DNA of 64,000 bases from Niallia sp. Man26 (GCF_022049065.2 NZ_CP095743.1:2557001-2621000), one strand, 5' to 3'. Positions 53,179-61,697 are shown, counted from the stretch's first letter. Notes: a model not told the origin generated them from the letters alone. Numbers and translations are program-made.

Positions 53179-54231
53179 TCATAATCCATTTAATAATTCG
53201 AACATTGGCAGCAGCACAGCAAGATAGATGGAAATAACTAGGATTCCAATAAAACCATAAATGATTGGCTGAATTTTCTTTAAAAGTCCAGCAACCCTGT
53301 CTTGAAGGTTTTCCATACAGAAACGGCTGAGAAAGAGAAGCTCTCGGTCAAGCTTGCCGTTCTCTTGTCCATGCTGTAATATTCGGCAAAACTCCTTCTC
53401 CATAAAGGTTAGCACAACAAATGCATGCTCCATTCTTTCCCCTTTCTTCAGTTGTTCGATGACCTTCTTTCCAGCCAAAGAAAAATAGGCATGCTGATTA
53501 TTATTTTGAAAAAATGTTAATGCTTCGTAAATAGAAAAACCGCCCGCTAACAGGTGACTAAGCTGCAGAGAAAACACATGGGTGTAATAAAGGGAAAAAC
53601 ATTTGCCCGCAATTGGAATGGCTGTAAACAGGCGCAGTTTTTCGAGTGCATCTTTCTTCCGAAAGAACTTGAAATAATAAAACACTAAAGTCAATGCAAA
53701 ACAAACAGCTGACAACATCAGAATAGGCATTGCTTTTCCTGCACCGATAATGAATACCATAAACAGATTTGTTTCCAGTTTCATTGTTAAAAAGAGAGAA
53801 GAAAATTGGGGAAGCAGCACTTGGTGGACAAAATAGAATAAAACTAGGGTAAAAACAATGAGGAAAAGAGGATAATAGAGGATTTTCTGCAATTGCTGAA
53901 TTGTTCGCAGCCGGTTTTCCATAATAGTGCTCGCATCCATAAACGCACCTGCAAAGCCGCCATGCTTTTCTGCAAAATATACATAACTGATCGTCTGCTG
54001 ATTAAATTTAAGTCTTGCCAGGTTATCGCAAAAGGAGTTTCCCCCTTTTAAAGATCCGAGCACAGACATAATATCCTCTTTTTTGTTGGCAGGCAAATAG
54101 TAAACACTTGAGCGAACCCCTTCGGAAAGGGAATATCCTTGTGTCAGCAGCTCTCCGATAACTCTCAAAAACATCGATTGCTCCTGTAAGCTCCAGCTGT
54201 CTTTATTAATCTTCATAAATCCAGCGACCAT
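53179..54231 (-). CDS. comGB: Competence platform membrane protein ComGB
   Basis: ComGB is the GspF/PilC-like inner-membrane platform of the pseudopilus machine. The 350-residue protein has two repeats of the T2SSF domain with membrane spans near residues 115-137, 160-185 and 325-347 (PLFLIVFTLVLFYFVHQVLL, GFIGILVISIYLAVLLPMF). FAEKHGGFAGAFMDAS in the first repeat and LQHGQENGKLDRELLFLS in the second are conserved. It starts at ATG 54231 with AAAGGAG and overlaps comGA by 26 bp. Confidence 0.95.
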   Translation of the reverse strand: MVAGFMKINKDSWSLQEQSMFLRVIGELLTQGYSLSEGVRSSVYYLPANKKEDIMSVLGSLKGGNSFCDNLARLKFNQQTISYVYFAEKHGGFAGAFMDASTIMENRLRTIQQLQKILYYPLFLIVFTLVLFYFVHQVLLPQFSSLFLTMKLETNLFMVFIIGAGKAMPILMLSAVCFALTLVFYYFKFFRKKDALEKLRLFTAIPIAGKCFSLYYTHVFSLQLSHLLAGGFSIYEALTFFQNNNQHAYFSLAGKKVIEQLKKGERMEHAFVVLTFMEKEFCRILQHGQENGKLDRELLFLSRFCMENLQDRVAGLLKKIQPIIYGFIGILVISIYLAVLLPMFELLNGL

Positions 54232-55267
54232 ACTCTGTCTCCTTTACAAACCCCAGGGCAACTCCTTTATTAATAGCCTCTCTTAAATCAGGACGAGGAT
54301 TAAGCTTTTCAGCAAAGGTTTCAGCGAGAATGGACTGAATGGTCCTCCCTGTCATTATTTCAAAAACACTGGCTCTGTTTATGCGGTTTTGAAGCTGAAA
54401 GCAAAAGGGCAGACAAACAGGACCGCAAAAAGGACAAACAAGCTCGACAAGCCTTTGCGCTGTAACAGCAATTAAAGTTTGCTGCACCTCACACTTGCTG
54501 ATGCCGAATTCCATGAGTCGATAGATTGCCCCTTTCGCATCTCTTGTGTGCATAGTCGCAAGCACAAGATGCCCTGTTAACGAGGCTCTGACAGCAATTC
54601 GAGCTGTTTCTGCATCCCTTATTTCGCCAACCATAATTACATCTGGATCATGGCGCAATATTGCCTTTAGCCCCGCTGAATACGTAATGCCTGCTTTTTC
54701 ATTAACCTGCACTTGAAGCACGTTATCCTGCGGCTTTTCAACTGGGTCCTCGAGACTAATGATTTTTCGTTTGTACAGATAGGAGCTGCTGCTGAGAAGA
54801 GAATAAAGGGTTGTTGTTTTGCCTGACCCAGTCGGCCCTGTGAAAATAACAAGCCCATGGGCATGTTTAAGCAGTGACAGAAGCTTTTTAGTGGTGTTTG
54901 GGAAAAGAGATATACGGGTGAGCGGTATACTATTCTTGTCTGGCAGCAGACGGATGACGAGGCTTTCATGGGGACTTGCAGGCAAGGTGGACAGTCGGAG
55001 GCTGATGTTTTCCCCGTTTGCACTTGTACGGATTGCACCGTTTTGCGGGCGCCGCCTTTCGCCAATATCCATAGAGGCGGTAAACTTAAAATGGGAAATA
55101 AGTCTGTCGCATTGATTCACAGGGAGTGTCATTCTGGGGTATAAAGAGTGGGAAATACGAAATTGCAAATGTGATTCTTTTCCTTTCGGAACAATGTGAA
55201 TATCTGTGGCATTCGCTTCTACAGCTTCCCGAATAATACGGTTCGCTAAAGCTTCAATAGAAATCAA
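54206..55267 (-). CDS. comGA: Competence traffic ATPase ComGA
   Basis: ComGA is the GspE/PilB-type ATPase that drives pseudopilus assembly. Motifs: ATDIHIVPKGKESHLQFRIS (N-domain, in part), Walker A IFTGPTGSGKTTTLYSLL, Asp box ISLEDPVEK, Walker B DPDVIMVGEIRDAETARIAV, His box LATMHTRDAKGAIYRLMEFG, and a zinc-type cluster CPFCGPVCLPFC. The frame opens at 55375, but TTG 55267 with AAAGGA at about 11 bases gives (M)ISIEALANRII, aligning exactly with the usual ComGA start and size (353 residues). I saw no clear ComK box (paired AAAAN5TTTT) upstream. Confidence 0.94.
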   Translation of the reverse strand: MISIEALANRIIREAVEANATDIHIVPKGKESHLQFRISHSLYPRMTLPVNQCDRLISHFKFTASMDIGERRRPQNGAIRTSANGENISLRLSTLPASPHESLVIRLLPDKNSIPLTRISLFPNTTKKLLSLLKHAHGLVIFTGPTGSGKTTTLYSLLSSSSYLYKRKIISLEDPVEKPQDNVLQVQVNEKAGITYSAGLKAILRHDPDVIMVGEIRDAETARIAVRASLTGHLVLATMHTRDAKGAIYRLMEFGISKCEVQQTLIAVTAQRLVELVCPFCGPVCLPFCFQLQNRINRASVFEIMTGRTIQSILAETFAEKLNPRPDLREAINKGVALGFVKETEYGRWIYED

Positions 55268-55420
55268 AAGTCTGCACATCCTTTCTTTTTGGTTCATTCT
55301 ATATTTCGACAGACTTTTTTTATTCCCTCTATTATTCGTCAATTCTTCTAGCTTTTTTTCAAGCAATATATGCATTACCTTTCTGCTAGCTGACCATTCT
55401 AAGAAAAGGGGGTGGTACTT

Positions 55421-55555
55421 GTGGAAAGAAGAGATCCAGTTGAATTTTCAGGAAGAGTTCTTGATAAGCGGAATACACTTACTGGGCCGGATGCAGGAAA
55501 AGCAACATATCCAAAGCGGCCTGATCATGTAAAAATTAAAAAAGAGGATAAATAA
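55421..55555 (+). CDS. Micro-protein of 44 residues, unknown
   Basis: A GTG at 55421 follows AAAGGGGGTGG at good spacing and opens a 44-codon frame. The product is soluble and strongly charged: MERRDPVEFSGRVLDKRNTL, then TGPDAGKATYPKRPDHVKIK and a Lys/Glu/Asp end. Its base composition is like real genes here and the strong ribosome site is hard to explain by chance. It is divergent from comGA. An inverted repeat (55579-55603) may end it. I do not recognise a family. Confidence 0.6.
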   Translation: MERRDPVEFSGRVLDKRNTLTGPDAGKATYPKRPDHVKIKKEDK

Positions 55556-55578
55556 TAAGGCAGACCTTTGAAAGTTAA

Positions 55579-55603
55579 ACAGCAGTCTTGCTTGGGCTGC
55601 TGT
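55579..55603 (+). terminator. Possible terminator of the micro-protein gene
   Basis: ACAGCAG and CTGCTGT pair around 11 bases, followed by CCATTTT. The T-run is weak. Confidence 0.45.
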
Positions 55604-55635
55604 CCATTTTGAAGGGAGATAAGCCTATTTAAAAA

Positions 55636-55662
55636 ACAATTATCCTGTAAGGGCATACGATA
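55636..55662 (+). promoter_or_regulatory. Sigma-K-like promoter of the YjcZ-type gene
   Basis: AC (in ACA, 55636-55638) and CATACGATA (55654-55662) are 16 bp apart, matching the sigma-K pattern AC-N16-CATANNNTA. The ATG of the small sporulation gene lies about 30 bp downstream. Confidence 0.55.
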
Positions 55663-55692
55663 CATTATGTTTAAAGTTGGAGGTGCTCACAA

Positions 55693-55788
55693 ATGGGAGA
55701 AGCAGGTTTTGAATTTGGCGGCGGTTTTGCATTGCTTGTTGTGTTGTTTATCCTTTTGATCATTATCGGTTCTGCATATGTTTATTAA
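55693..55788 (+). CDS. YjcZ family sporulation micro-protein
   Basis: A 31-residue hydrophobic protein: MGEAGFEFGGGFALL followed by VVLFILLIIIGSAYVY. The Gly-Gly-Gly-Phe-Ala-Leu segment then a single membrane helix ending in Tyr-Val-Tyr is the signature of the YjcZ/sporulation small protein family. GGAGG stands nine bases before the ATG. The sigma-K-like promoter upstream fits late mother-cell expression. Function is unknown; such proteins are thought to be membrane or coat associated. It is too short for usual gene finders. Confidence 0.9.
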   Translation: MGEAGFEFGGGFALLVVLFILLIIIGSAYVY

Positions 55789-55847
55789 TTAAAAAGTGTA
55801 TATTTTGAGTTATAAATATCCATAATAATATTATAAGATTATATTTT

Positions 55848-55919
55848 TGGGCTATAGCCAAGCGGTAAGGCAACGGACTTTGACTCCGTCACTCGTTGGT
55901 TCGAATCCAGCTAGCCCAG
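55848..55919 (+). tRNA. trnQ-Gln: tRNA-Gln (anticodon TTG)
   Basis: A 72-base cloverleaf: acceptor TGGGCTA pairs with TAGCCCA plus discriminator G; D-arm AGCCAAGCGGTAAGGC; anticodon stem ACGGA/TCCGT with loop CTTTGAC giving anticodon TTG; T-arm with GGTTCGAATCC. CCA is not encoded. It is a single tRNA gene followed by a strong terminator. Confidence 0.96.
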
Positions 55920-55924
55920 TTTTA

Positions 55925-55957
55925 GCGTGAAAAGCATCCCCTTTTCACGCTTTTTTT
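55925..55957 (+). terminator. Terminator of the tRNA-Gln gene
   Basis: GCGTGAAAAG and CTTTTCACGC form a perfect 10 bp stem with a 6-base loop, followed by seven T. Confidence 0.9.
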
Positions 55958-56145
55958 CTGTATTCATCATGTTTTAGCTAAGTTAACAATATGAAAATCG
56001 TGATTATGCTGTAAAAATGTATATTTTGTGAATTTTCCTGTCGAAAAGATGTGAACATTTTCTAAACAAATAGTTCTTACCGTGGTTATGGTGGATTGCT
56101 ATATTATAATGAACAAAAATACTGAAAAAACGGAGGTAAGAACTT

Positions 56146-56865
56146 ATGGAACAGACACTAAAAATCACTAATGTATTATCCGACCCAACTCGGTTTTATA
56201 TTTATCAATATATAACAAACAGCCACCGCGATGTAACTGTTCAGGAGATTGCTGATCAATTCTCCATCCACCCAAATGTCGCAAGACTTCATCTTTCCAA
56301 ACTTGAAGATGTTCGTATGCTTCATTCTGAGACGAAAAAAACCGGCAGAGGCGGCCGGCCAAGTAAATTATACCGTCTCTCATCTGAAGTTATTCAATTG
56401 AGTTTTCCTTTCCGCAACTATCAGCTGCTGAGCAGCATCCTTTTAAAATCTTTAGAAAAGCTCGGAGCAGATGGAAGCAAAGCATTGTATGAAACTGGAT
56501 TCGCCTTTGGTAAAGAGATGATGGAGCAGGAAATTGCCCGCAGTCCCCTAAATTCAGGAGCTCTTTCTAAGCAAGATAAGCTGCACCTTTTAAAGCAAGC
56601 TGCCCTCATATCCGGGTTAAAACCAGAATTGGAATGGGATGACGACGAACAAAGCATATATTTTGAAATCTTCAACTGTCCCTTTAAGGAAGCGGCAAAC
56701 GAGCATAAGGATAAGGTGTGTATGATGCACCAGCAGTTTTTTATTGGCATGTTTGAAGCTGTTTTCCCTGATGTATTGCTGTCAGAGCGGCGAAATATGA
56801 TTACAGGCTGCCAACAATGCGCCTATAAGGCGTATGTATGTGAACCAGCTCACATAATTAAGTAA
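56146..56865 (+). CDS. Winged-helix regulator with SufR-like cysteine-rich C-terminus
   Basis: A 239-residue regulator. Residues 5-80 form an ArsR/DeoR-type winged helix (LSDPTRFYIYQYI, VTVQEIADQFSIHPNVARLH, wing GRGGRPSKLYRL). The middle is helical. The C-terminus has Cys178 (FNCPF), Cys192 and His195 (VCMMHQQF), Cys222, Cys225 (GCQQC) and Cys232. This order resembles SufR, an iron-sulfur-sensing repressor of the suf genes, and related proteins. An Fe-S cluster or other metal is therefore likely, but not shown. GGAGG precedes the ATG. It stands alone between tRNA-Gln and yqgX; no suf genes are in the window. Confidence 0.85.
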   Translation: MEQTLKITNVLSDPTRFYIYQYITNSHRDVTVQEIADQFSIHPNVARLHLSKLEDVRMLHSETKKTGRGGRPSKLYRLSSEVIQLSFPFRNYQLLSSILLKSLEKLGADGSKALYETGFAFGKEMMEQEIARSPLNSGALSKQDKLHLLKQAALISGLKPELEWDDDEQSIYFEIFNCPFKEAANEHKDKVCMMHQQFFIGMFEAVFPDVLLSERRNMITGCQQCAYKAYVCEPAHIIK

Positions 56866-56898
56866 AAATAAGCGGAAAGATACCCTTTCCGCTTATTT
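56866..56898. terminator. Bidirectional terminator between the regulator and yqgX
   Basis: AAATAAGCGGAAAG and CTTTCCGCTTATTT form a perfect 14 bp stem with a 5-base loop. Confidence 0.9.
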
Positions 56899-56899
56899 A

Positions 56900-57541
56900 T
56901 TAAAATCCATTAATATAAGGATTATGATCCATTTCGTGGGCAATGGTTGTACTTCTGCCATGCCCTGACAAAATAACGGTTTCCTCTGGCAGTGTAAGAA
57001 GTTTATCGTGAATGCTTGCAAGCAAGGTGCGATGATTACCTCCTGCCAAATCTGTTCTGCCAATGCTTTCATAAAATAAAGCATCTCCTGAAAATGCTAC
57101 TCCGCTTTCCGGGAAATAAAAAGTAACACTGCCAGGGGAATGGCCCGGTGTCTCCAGTACGGCAAAAGTAAAACCGCCAATAGTCATCGCTGGATTTTCG
57201 TCAAGAAAATGATCTGCAGGCTGTGCGACCACAGGTGTTGGCAGTCTGAATGCAGAACTACCGTTTAGCTTTGGATCACTCAGCCACTTATCTTCTTTGC
57301 TATGTATAAAGACAGGGATGTTATATTCATTGCGAACTGTTTCCACAGCACCGATATGATCGAAATGAGCATGTGTCAGCAAAATCGCAATTGGCTGAAG
57401 CCCCATTTCGCTGATTGTGCTCGTAATTTTGCCCCCATTCTCGCCTGGGTCTACAATCAAGCATTCCTTTTTATCATTCCAGATTATATAACAATTTGTC
57501 TGAATTGGCCCCAATGGCATCTGCTTATATTGAATCATCAT
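56900..57541 (-). CDS. yqgX: Metallo-beta-lactamase fold hydrolase YqgX
   Basis: A 213-residue metallo-beta-lactamase fold enzyme of the glyoxalase II-like group. The metal motif is LLTHAHFDHIGAV; further ligands lie in LETPGHSPGSVTFYFP, FSGDALFYESIGRTDL and LSGHGRSTTIAHE. YqgX is often annotated as hydroxyacylglutathione hydrolase; since bacilli make bacillithiol, the true substrate is probably another thioester. The ATG at 57541 is followed 22 bp upstream by yqgV, so yqgV-yqgX form one unit, ending at the terminator at 56866-56898. Confidence 0.93.
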   Translation of the reverse strand: MMIQYKQMPLGPIQTNCYIIWNDKKECLIVDPGENGGKITSTISEMGLQPIAILLTHAHFDHIGAVETVRNEYNIPVFIHSKEDKWLSDPKLNGSSAFRLPTPVVAQPADHFLDENPAMTIGGFTFAVLETPGHSPGSVTFYFPESGVAFSGDALFYESIGRTDLAGGNHRTLLASIHDKLLTLPEETVILSGHGRSTTIAHEMDHNPYINGF

Positions 57542-57563
57542 GTCACCACTTTTCTTTTTATGA

Positions 57564-57878
57564 TTAGTCTTTAAGATGGCTAAGCACTCTGTCGACTTTC
57601 TCTTCCATCTTCCTTTTTACATCCCGTCTGTCATCTATCCGTATATTTGTAGCAACACGAACTAGCCCTTTAGAGAAAGGCACCTCATGCATTGCTTGGA
57701 TTACCTCAAACAAAACAGGTAATTCTCCTTCAATTATCGTATTCATCGGCGTCAGCTGAAATCTGATTGCCCCTTTTTCTTCGTATGTTTTTAATACTTT
57801 CTGGATATCTGCCACATAGGCACTGACACTTGGTGTCTCCGTCCCAATTGGGATAACTGTTACATCTACTATTGCCAC
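57564..57878 (-). CDS. yqgV: Thiamine-binding MTH1187 family protein YqgV
   Basis: A 104-residue protein of the MTH1187/YkoF-like family: VDVTVIPIGTETPSVSAYVA, IRFQLTPMNTIIEGELPVLF, and VATNIRIDDRRDVKRKMEEK. Such proteins form tetramers and bind thiamine or its pyrimidine. It lies 22 bp before yqgX. The TTG/ATG start region at 57878 follows GGAGG. No membrane parts are present. Confidence 0.92.
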   Translation of the reverse strand: MAIVDVTVIPIGTETPSVSAYVADIQKVLKTYEEKGAIRFQLTPMNTIIEGELPVLFEVIQAMHEVPFSKGLVRVATNIRIDDRRDVKRKMEEKVDRVLSHLKD

Positions 57879-57958
57879 TGTAAGTCCTCCTTAAAGCTTT
57901 CCATATTCTTTTATGATGTCATAATTTACTGGGAATCTCAAGCATCTGCTTCATTTAG

Positions 57959-59074
57959 TTAAGACAGGGGAATAACTTCCCCTGTCTCAAGATTAATCAG
58001 TTTCTCCAGATAAAAACCATACAACGCCCACTTGCCGTCAGGTGATATACTGATTGGTTCGTTCTCCAACCCTTCCTTTATCACTTTAGGCTTTTCTCCA
58101 CTACTTCCCGTGTCTATGGAGACAAATGAGTAACCTTCTGTATAATTTGTCGCATCACCGGAACTCTCTGGATAAAATGTAAACAGCTGATCGTCTGCTG
58201 CATCATTATATGGGATAAGCCAATCCGAGTAGTTGGACAAGCGGGGCAGAGAAATAGCAGCTTTGGCATTAAGCTTGTCATAGAATGTATATTGAGCCAT
58301 TTGCATATCTTGCGAGTCATCGGAAATTGTAAAAATCTCTTGGCCATTACTGCCTATAGAGTAGGCGTTATTTTCGCTAATTACTGTTTGTTCACCAGTT
58401 TTTATATTTTTAGTTGTTACAGGAGACGACAAAGAAGTCTCTTCCTTCCAGCCTAAATAGGCGACTGTTTCCTTGTCTGCCCAAACGATAAACGGATTGT
58501 CAAGCTTGACTTCCTGGAGCTTCTCATTCTTTATAGATAAGAGATAGGAGGTGCTGGCCCATTCCTTTGTAAAAGAGGAAACAAGCACTTGATCTTCGTC
58601 ATATGGATTCCAGACAAACTCAGCATCATAGCTTTGCAGCTGTTTAGAAAATAGCTGTTTTCCCTCTTTATTCATTAACACTATGTTGCCTTGAAAGTCC
58701 TCTTCATTTGTAAATACGAGCAATTTGGATAAGTCAGGGCTTATTTTCACTGCTGTTATAGCAGAATCACTCGTATATAAAAGTTTATGCTGTCCTGAAT
58801 AAATATCAAATGTATAAACATAATAGCTGTTACCCTTGCTTGTGACATAGCATATTGTATGGGTATCAAGCCATCCAGACACTTCCACAAATTCCCCATT
58901 ATCCACTTCCATCGGCAATGCCAATGCTTGGATTTTCTCTTTTTTTTGATTATCTTTCTCTTCCTCTTTACTCGTTGTTTCCTTCTGTTTATGGGAGCAT
59001 CCAGATAAAACAAGTGTGAAAATGAGCAAGAGAAGAAAAAAACCATGCGCATTTCTCTTTGAAAGGTCTGTCAT
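57959..59074 (-). CDS. yqgU: YqgU-like lipoprotein, beta-propeller type
   Basis: A 371-residue lipoprotein with signal peptide (FFLLLLIFTLVLSGC) and lipobox LSGC. The mature protein begins with a Lys/Glu-rich spacer and then shows repeated short beta motifs (ITAVKISPDLSKLLVFTNEE, AEFVWNPYDEDQVLVSSFT, PISISPDGKWALYGFYLEK), consistent with a TolB/WD-like propeller. Function is unknown. The frame opens at GTG 59083, but ATG 59074 has AGGGTG at proper spacing. It stands between yqgT and yqgV as in B. subtilis. Confidence 0.85.
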   Translation of the reverse strand: MTDLSKRNAHGFFLLLLIFTLVLSGCSHKQKETTSKEEEKDNQKKEKIQALALPMEVDNGEFVEVSGWLDTHTICYVTSKGNSYYVYTFDIYSGQHKLLYTSDSAITAVKISPDLSKLLVFTNEEDFQGNIVLMNKEGKQLFSKQLQSYDAEFVWNPYDEDQVLVSSFTKEWASTSYLLSIKNEKLQEVKLDNPFIVWADKETVAYLGWKEETSLSSPVTTKNIKTGEQTVISENNAYSIGSNGQEIFTISDDSQDMQMAQYTFYDKLNAKAAISLPRLSNYSDWLIPYNDAADDQLFTFYPESSGDATNYTEGYSFVSIDTGSSGEKPKVIKEGLENEPISISPDGKWALYGFYLEKLINLETGEVIPLS

Positions 59075-59130
59075 CCTTTTCACACCCTTTTATTATGTTT
59101 TTTGGTGTTTACTATATTGAATATTAACAT

Positions 59131-59153
59131 AAAAAAGCCGAATTAAATCGGCT
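59131..59153 (-). terminator. Terminator of yqgT
   Basis: On the minus strand AGCCGA and TCGGCT pair around six bases, followed by six T, about 30 bp past the yqgT stop. Confidence 0.78.
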
Positions 59154-59182
59154 AAACCATTAATTTTCTTGAACATTATTTT

Positions 59183-60370
59183 TTACAAATATAACGATGC
59201 CACAAATATTCCTAAAACATCTTTGTAAATATCATCAAACTGTGATAATGGCAGAGGATTTATTCCTTTCCCCAACTCGAGAGTAAAACCTGGCTGTCTA
59301 AATTCCTGAATAAACCAATCTTTATAGCCGGCATGGCTGTCAACATTTTGAACCGCTTTATATCCGCTTAATCGGGAAAACTCGTTTGCAATTAGTGCTG
59401 ATTCAGATGGTTCAAAATTTTCATACCCCCAATAAAATTCCTTGCCTTGAGTATGGAATGCTATCATTCTGTTGAATTTCTCCTGGTTTGCAAGCTGTGC
59501 CATTATTACTGCTTCTGGCTCTGTAAGTGGTGCATCTCCAGGATAATCACGAGGAGCAGGGGTTTTTGGCTCCTTCCTCTCTTTCTCAATCTCCCAAAAT
59601 GCAGGAAATTGATTATTTAAATCAACACCATTTATATTCGCCTTCCAGCCTGTAAAATCTGTGCTGCCTTCATTAATAGCAATCACTTTCGACCGCATAT
59701 GCTCTGGAGGTCCATTCAGCACTAAATCTACGCCATCAGGATTTACCATTGGCACAAGAGATAGGTCTACATTTCTATAAATAGGCAATGTGTCAATATT
59801 GTTTATCTTTCCGCCATTTGTAATGGCCAGCAGAAAATCATTTACATACGACATCAGGATTGCACTTGTAATCCATTCATTAGCATGAAAGCTTCCGTTC
59901 ATATGTACTTTTTTGCTGCCGCGGCCGATTCGAATTTCTTGAATTTCATTGCCAAGAACACTTTTTCCCAATGTATTAATTTGAATAAAAGGATAATTTT
60001 CTTTTAGAATTTCCAGATCATTTTGCAATGACTGAAAATCATATTTTTTGCGTGCATTCACTAATCTTTCCATAATTCGTTTCGGAGCAATCATTTCATC
60101 GCCTGTTTGGAGCTCATTTATATTCGTGTTTTGATTCAGTAAAAGAAGACAGTCGACAGAGATATTTCTGCTTCCGGCTATTTTCCATAAAGCATCGCCC
60201 GTCTTCAGTTGAAGTGTTTCTGCTTGAAAGCCTGGAATATGAATGCAATCGCCTTTTTTAAGAGCATCCTTAGCACTTTGCTGATTGCTGTCAGCAAGAA
60301 GCTGGAGCGGGATCATAAACAATCTGCTGTAGTACGATAGAGTGTCACCGTTTCTTGCTATAACCTCCAT
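59183..60370 (-). CDS. yqgT: M14 peptidase with N-terminal LysM repeats (gamma-D-glutamyl-L-diamino acid endopeptidase I type)
   Basis: A 395-residue zinc carboxypeptidase-type enzyme. Two LysM-like domains (residues 1-48 and 50-95, with NGDTLSYYSRLFMIPLQLL and LKTGDALWKIAGSRN) precede the M14 domain. Zinc ligands lie in HMNGSFHANEWIT (His and Glu) and further on in MIAFHTQGKEFYWGYEN (His); the catalytic Glu is in FTLELGKGINPL. It probably cuts the gamma-D-Glu-diaminopimelate bond in spore or cell-wall peptides. No signal peptide is seen, as in B. sphaericus ENP1. In the window it lies before yqgU, its known neighbour. Confidence 0.9.
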   Translation of the reverse strand: MEVIARNGDTLSYYSRLFMIPLQLLADSNQQSAKDALKKGDCIHIPGFQAETLQLKTGDALWKIAGSRNISVDCLLLLNQNTNINELQTGDEMIAPKRIMERLVNARKKYDFQSLQNDLEILKENYPFIQINTLGKSVLGNEIQEIRIGRGSKKVHMNGSFHANEWITSAILMSYVNDFLLAITNGGKINNIDTLPIYRNVDLSLVPMVNPDGVDLVLNGPPEHMRSKVIAINEGSTDFTGWKANINGVDLNNQFPAFWEIEKERKEPKTPAPRDYPGDAPLTEPEAVIMAQLANQEKFNRMIAFHTQGKEFYWGYENFEPSESALIANEFSRLSGYKAVQNVDSHAGYKDWFIQEFRQPGFTLELGKGINPLPLSQFDDIYKDVLGIFVASLYL

Positions 60371-60481
60371 AAATATACACTCCTTTCATCACTCTATATT
60401 TATGATGAAAAGGAGAAAACGATTCATCTTCATGAAACATCCGCTTCCTAACAACACCTAATTTATACCAACTGTAACATA

Positions 60482-60510
60482 AAAAAGATCTGTTCATATG
60501 AACAGATCAA
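60482..60510 (-). terminator. Terminator of glcK
   Basis: GATCTGTTCAT and ATGAACAGATC form a perfect 22 bp palindrome (60487-60508), with a run of T after it on the minus strand, 10 bp past the glcK stop. Confidence 0.85.
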
Positions 60511-60517
60511 AATAATA

Positions 60518-61477
60518 TTATTTATTTGCAAGCCATGCTGCGCCGATGACACCTGCAGCATTCCCCAATGTAGCTACATCGATAAGTGTTGACTGGGCAA
60601 CAGCTTTGAAAGAATATTTCTGGAAGTACTCGTTAACAGGCTTTAATAAAATATCTCCTGCTTTTGACACTCCGCCGCCAAGCACAATTCTCTCCGGATT
60701 TAATGTGTTTGCAATATTAGCAAGGGCTAAACCTAGATGTGAAGCTACAAAGGAAACTACCTCATTTGCAAGTTCATCTCCGGCATTTGCTTGATCAAAT
60801 ACATCCTTTGCAGAGATTGTACCGTTATTTGTTAGGATTTGGTGCAGACTGCTATCAGGATTTTCATTCAATCGCTCTCTGGCAATCCGAACAATTCCTG
60901 TTGCAGACGAGATTGTTTCAAGACAGCCTGTTTTTCCACAGTTGCAAGGTGCACCATTTTCGATGATGGAAGTAATGTGGCCGATTTCACCAGCAGCTCC
61001 CTTGGCCCCTTGAACAATTTTTCCATCAACGATAATACCGCCGCCAACTCCAGTGCCTAATGTGACGCAAACAAGATTCTTATAACCTTCACCTGCACCC
61101 TTCCACATCTCACCAAGGGCTGCACAGTTTGCGTCATTATCAAGGATGACAGGCAAGCCAAGATCTCTCTCTAAATTAGCCTTCAGCGGAAAATTATCCG
61201 GCCAGCTAAGATTCACTGTATTGTAAATGATACCTGTTTTATAATCAAACGGACCTGGTGCTCCCATACCCGCACCAAGCACATCTTCCTTGTTATGATT
61301 CCATTCAGCAAGCTTCTCATGAACAGATTTAGCAATATCACTAGTGATGTTCGCACCCTCATTTGAATTATCTGTAGGGATCTCCCAGTTATCAATCATA
61401 TTGCCATCTGTTGTCAAGAAAGCAATTTTCACAGTCGTACCGCCAAGATCGATTCCAACCACCCATTTTTCCTGCAT
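60518..61477 (-). CDS. glcK: ROK-family glucokinase
   Basis: GlcK phosphorylates glucose with ATP. The 319-residue ROK protein shows VVGIDLGGTTVKIAFLTTDG (phosphate 1), GMGAPGPFDY, LDNDANCAALGEMW (catalytic Asp), VTLGTGVGGGIIVDGKIV and the zinc motif CNCGKTGCLE with the ROK signature. The frame opens at 61492; the ATG at 61477 (MQEKWVVGID) has GGGGAG seven bases upstream and fits the family length. It follows yqgQ by a few bases and ends at a terminator. Confidence 0.96.
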   Translation of the reverse strand: MQEKWVVGIDLGGTTVKIAFLTTDGNMIDNWEIPTDNSNEGANITSDIAKSVHEKLAEWNHNKEDVLGAGMGAPGPFDYKTGIIYNTVNLSWPDNFPLKANLERDLGLPVILDNDANCAALGEMWKGAGEGYKNLVCVTLGTGVGGGIIVDGKIVQGAKGAAGEIGHITSIIENGAPCNCGKTGCLETISSATGIVRIARERLNENPDSSLHQILTNNGTISAKDVFDQANAGDELANEVVSFVASHLGLALANIANTLNPERIVLGGGVSKAGDILLKPVNEYFQKYSFKAVAQSTLIDVATLGNAAGVIGAAWLANK

Positions 61478-61493
61478 CTGCATTCTCCCCATT

Positions 61494-61697
61494 CTATTTC
61501 TGTTTCTCTTTTAATTGTTGTATTCCTTGATTTAGTAGTAGAACAGCCATATCAAAATCTTGTTTCTCTATGATTTCTGTATGACGGAGCTCTTCTAATT
61601 CTGCTTTCATCAGCTCCAAATCACCTAATCTGTCTCCTACGTATATTATGGTACCGAACCTTTTCAAAAATTGCTGCACATCGTATATCGTCTTCAT
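61494..61697 (-). CDS. yqgQ: YqgQ family protein (DUF910)
   Basis: A 67-residue helical protein, MKTIYDVQQFLKRFGTIIYV followed by GDRLGDLELMKAELEELRH and a C-terminal helix, typical of YqgQ/DUF910. It lies just upstream of glcK and is almost always found there. Structural work on the family suggests single-stranded nucleic acid binding; the function is not shown. The rhomboid gene yqgP that precedes it in B. subtilis is not here. Confidence 0.93.
   Translation of the reverse strand: MKTIYDVQQFLKRFGTIIYVGDRLGDLELMKAELEELRHTEIIEKQDFDMAVLLLNQGIQQLKEKQK

Noticed and set aside
55268..55420. ComK box upstream of comGA
   Set aside because: A-runs and T-runs are present but not as paired AAAAN5TTTT units at accepted spacing.
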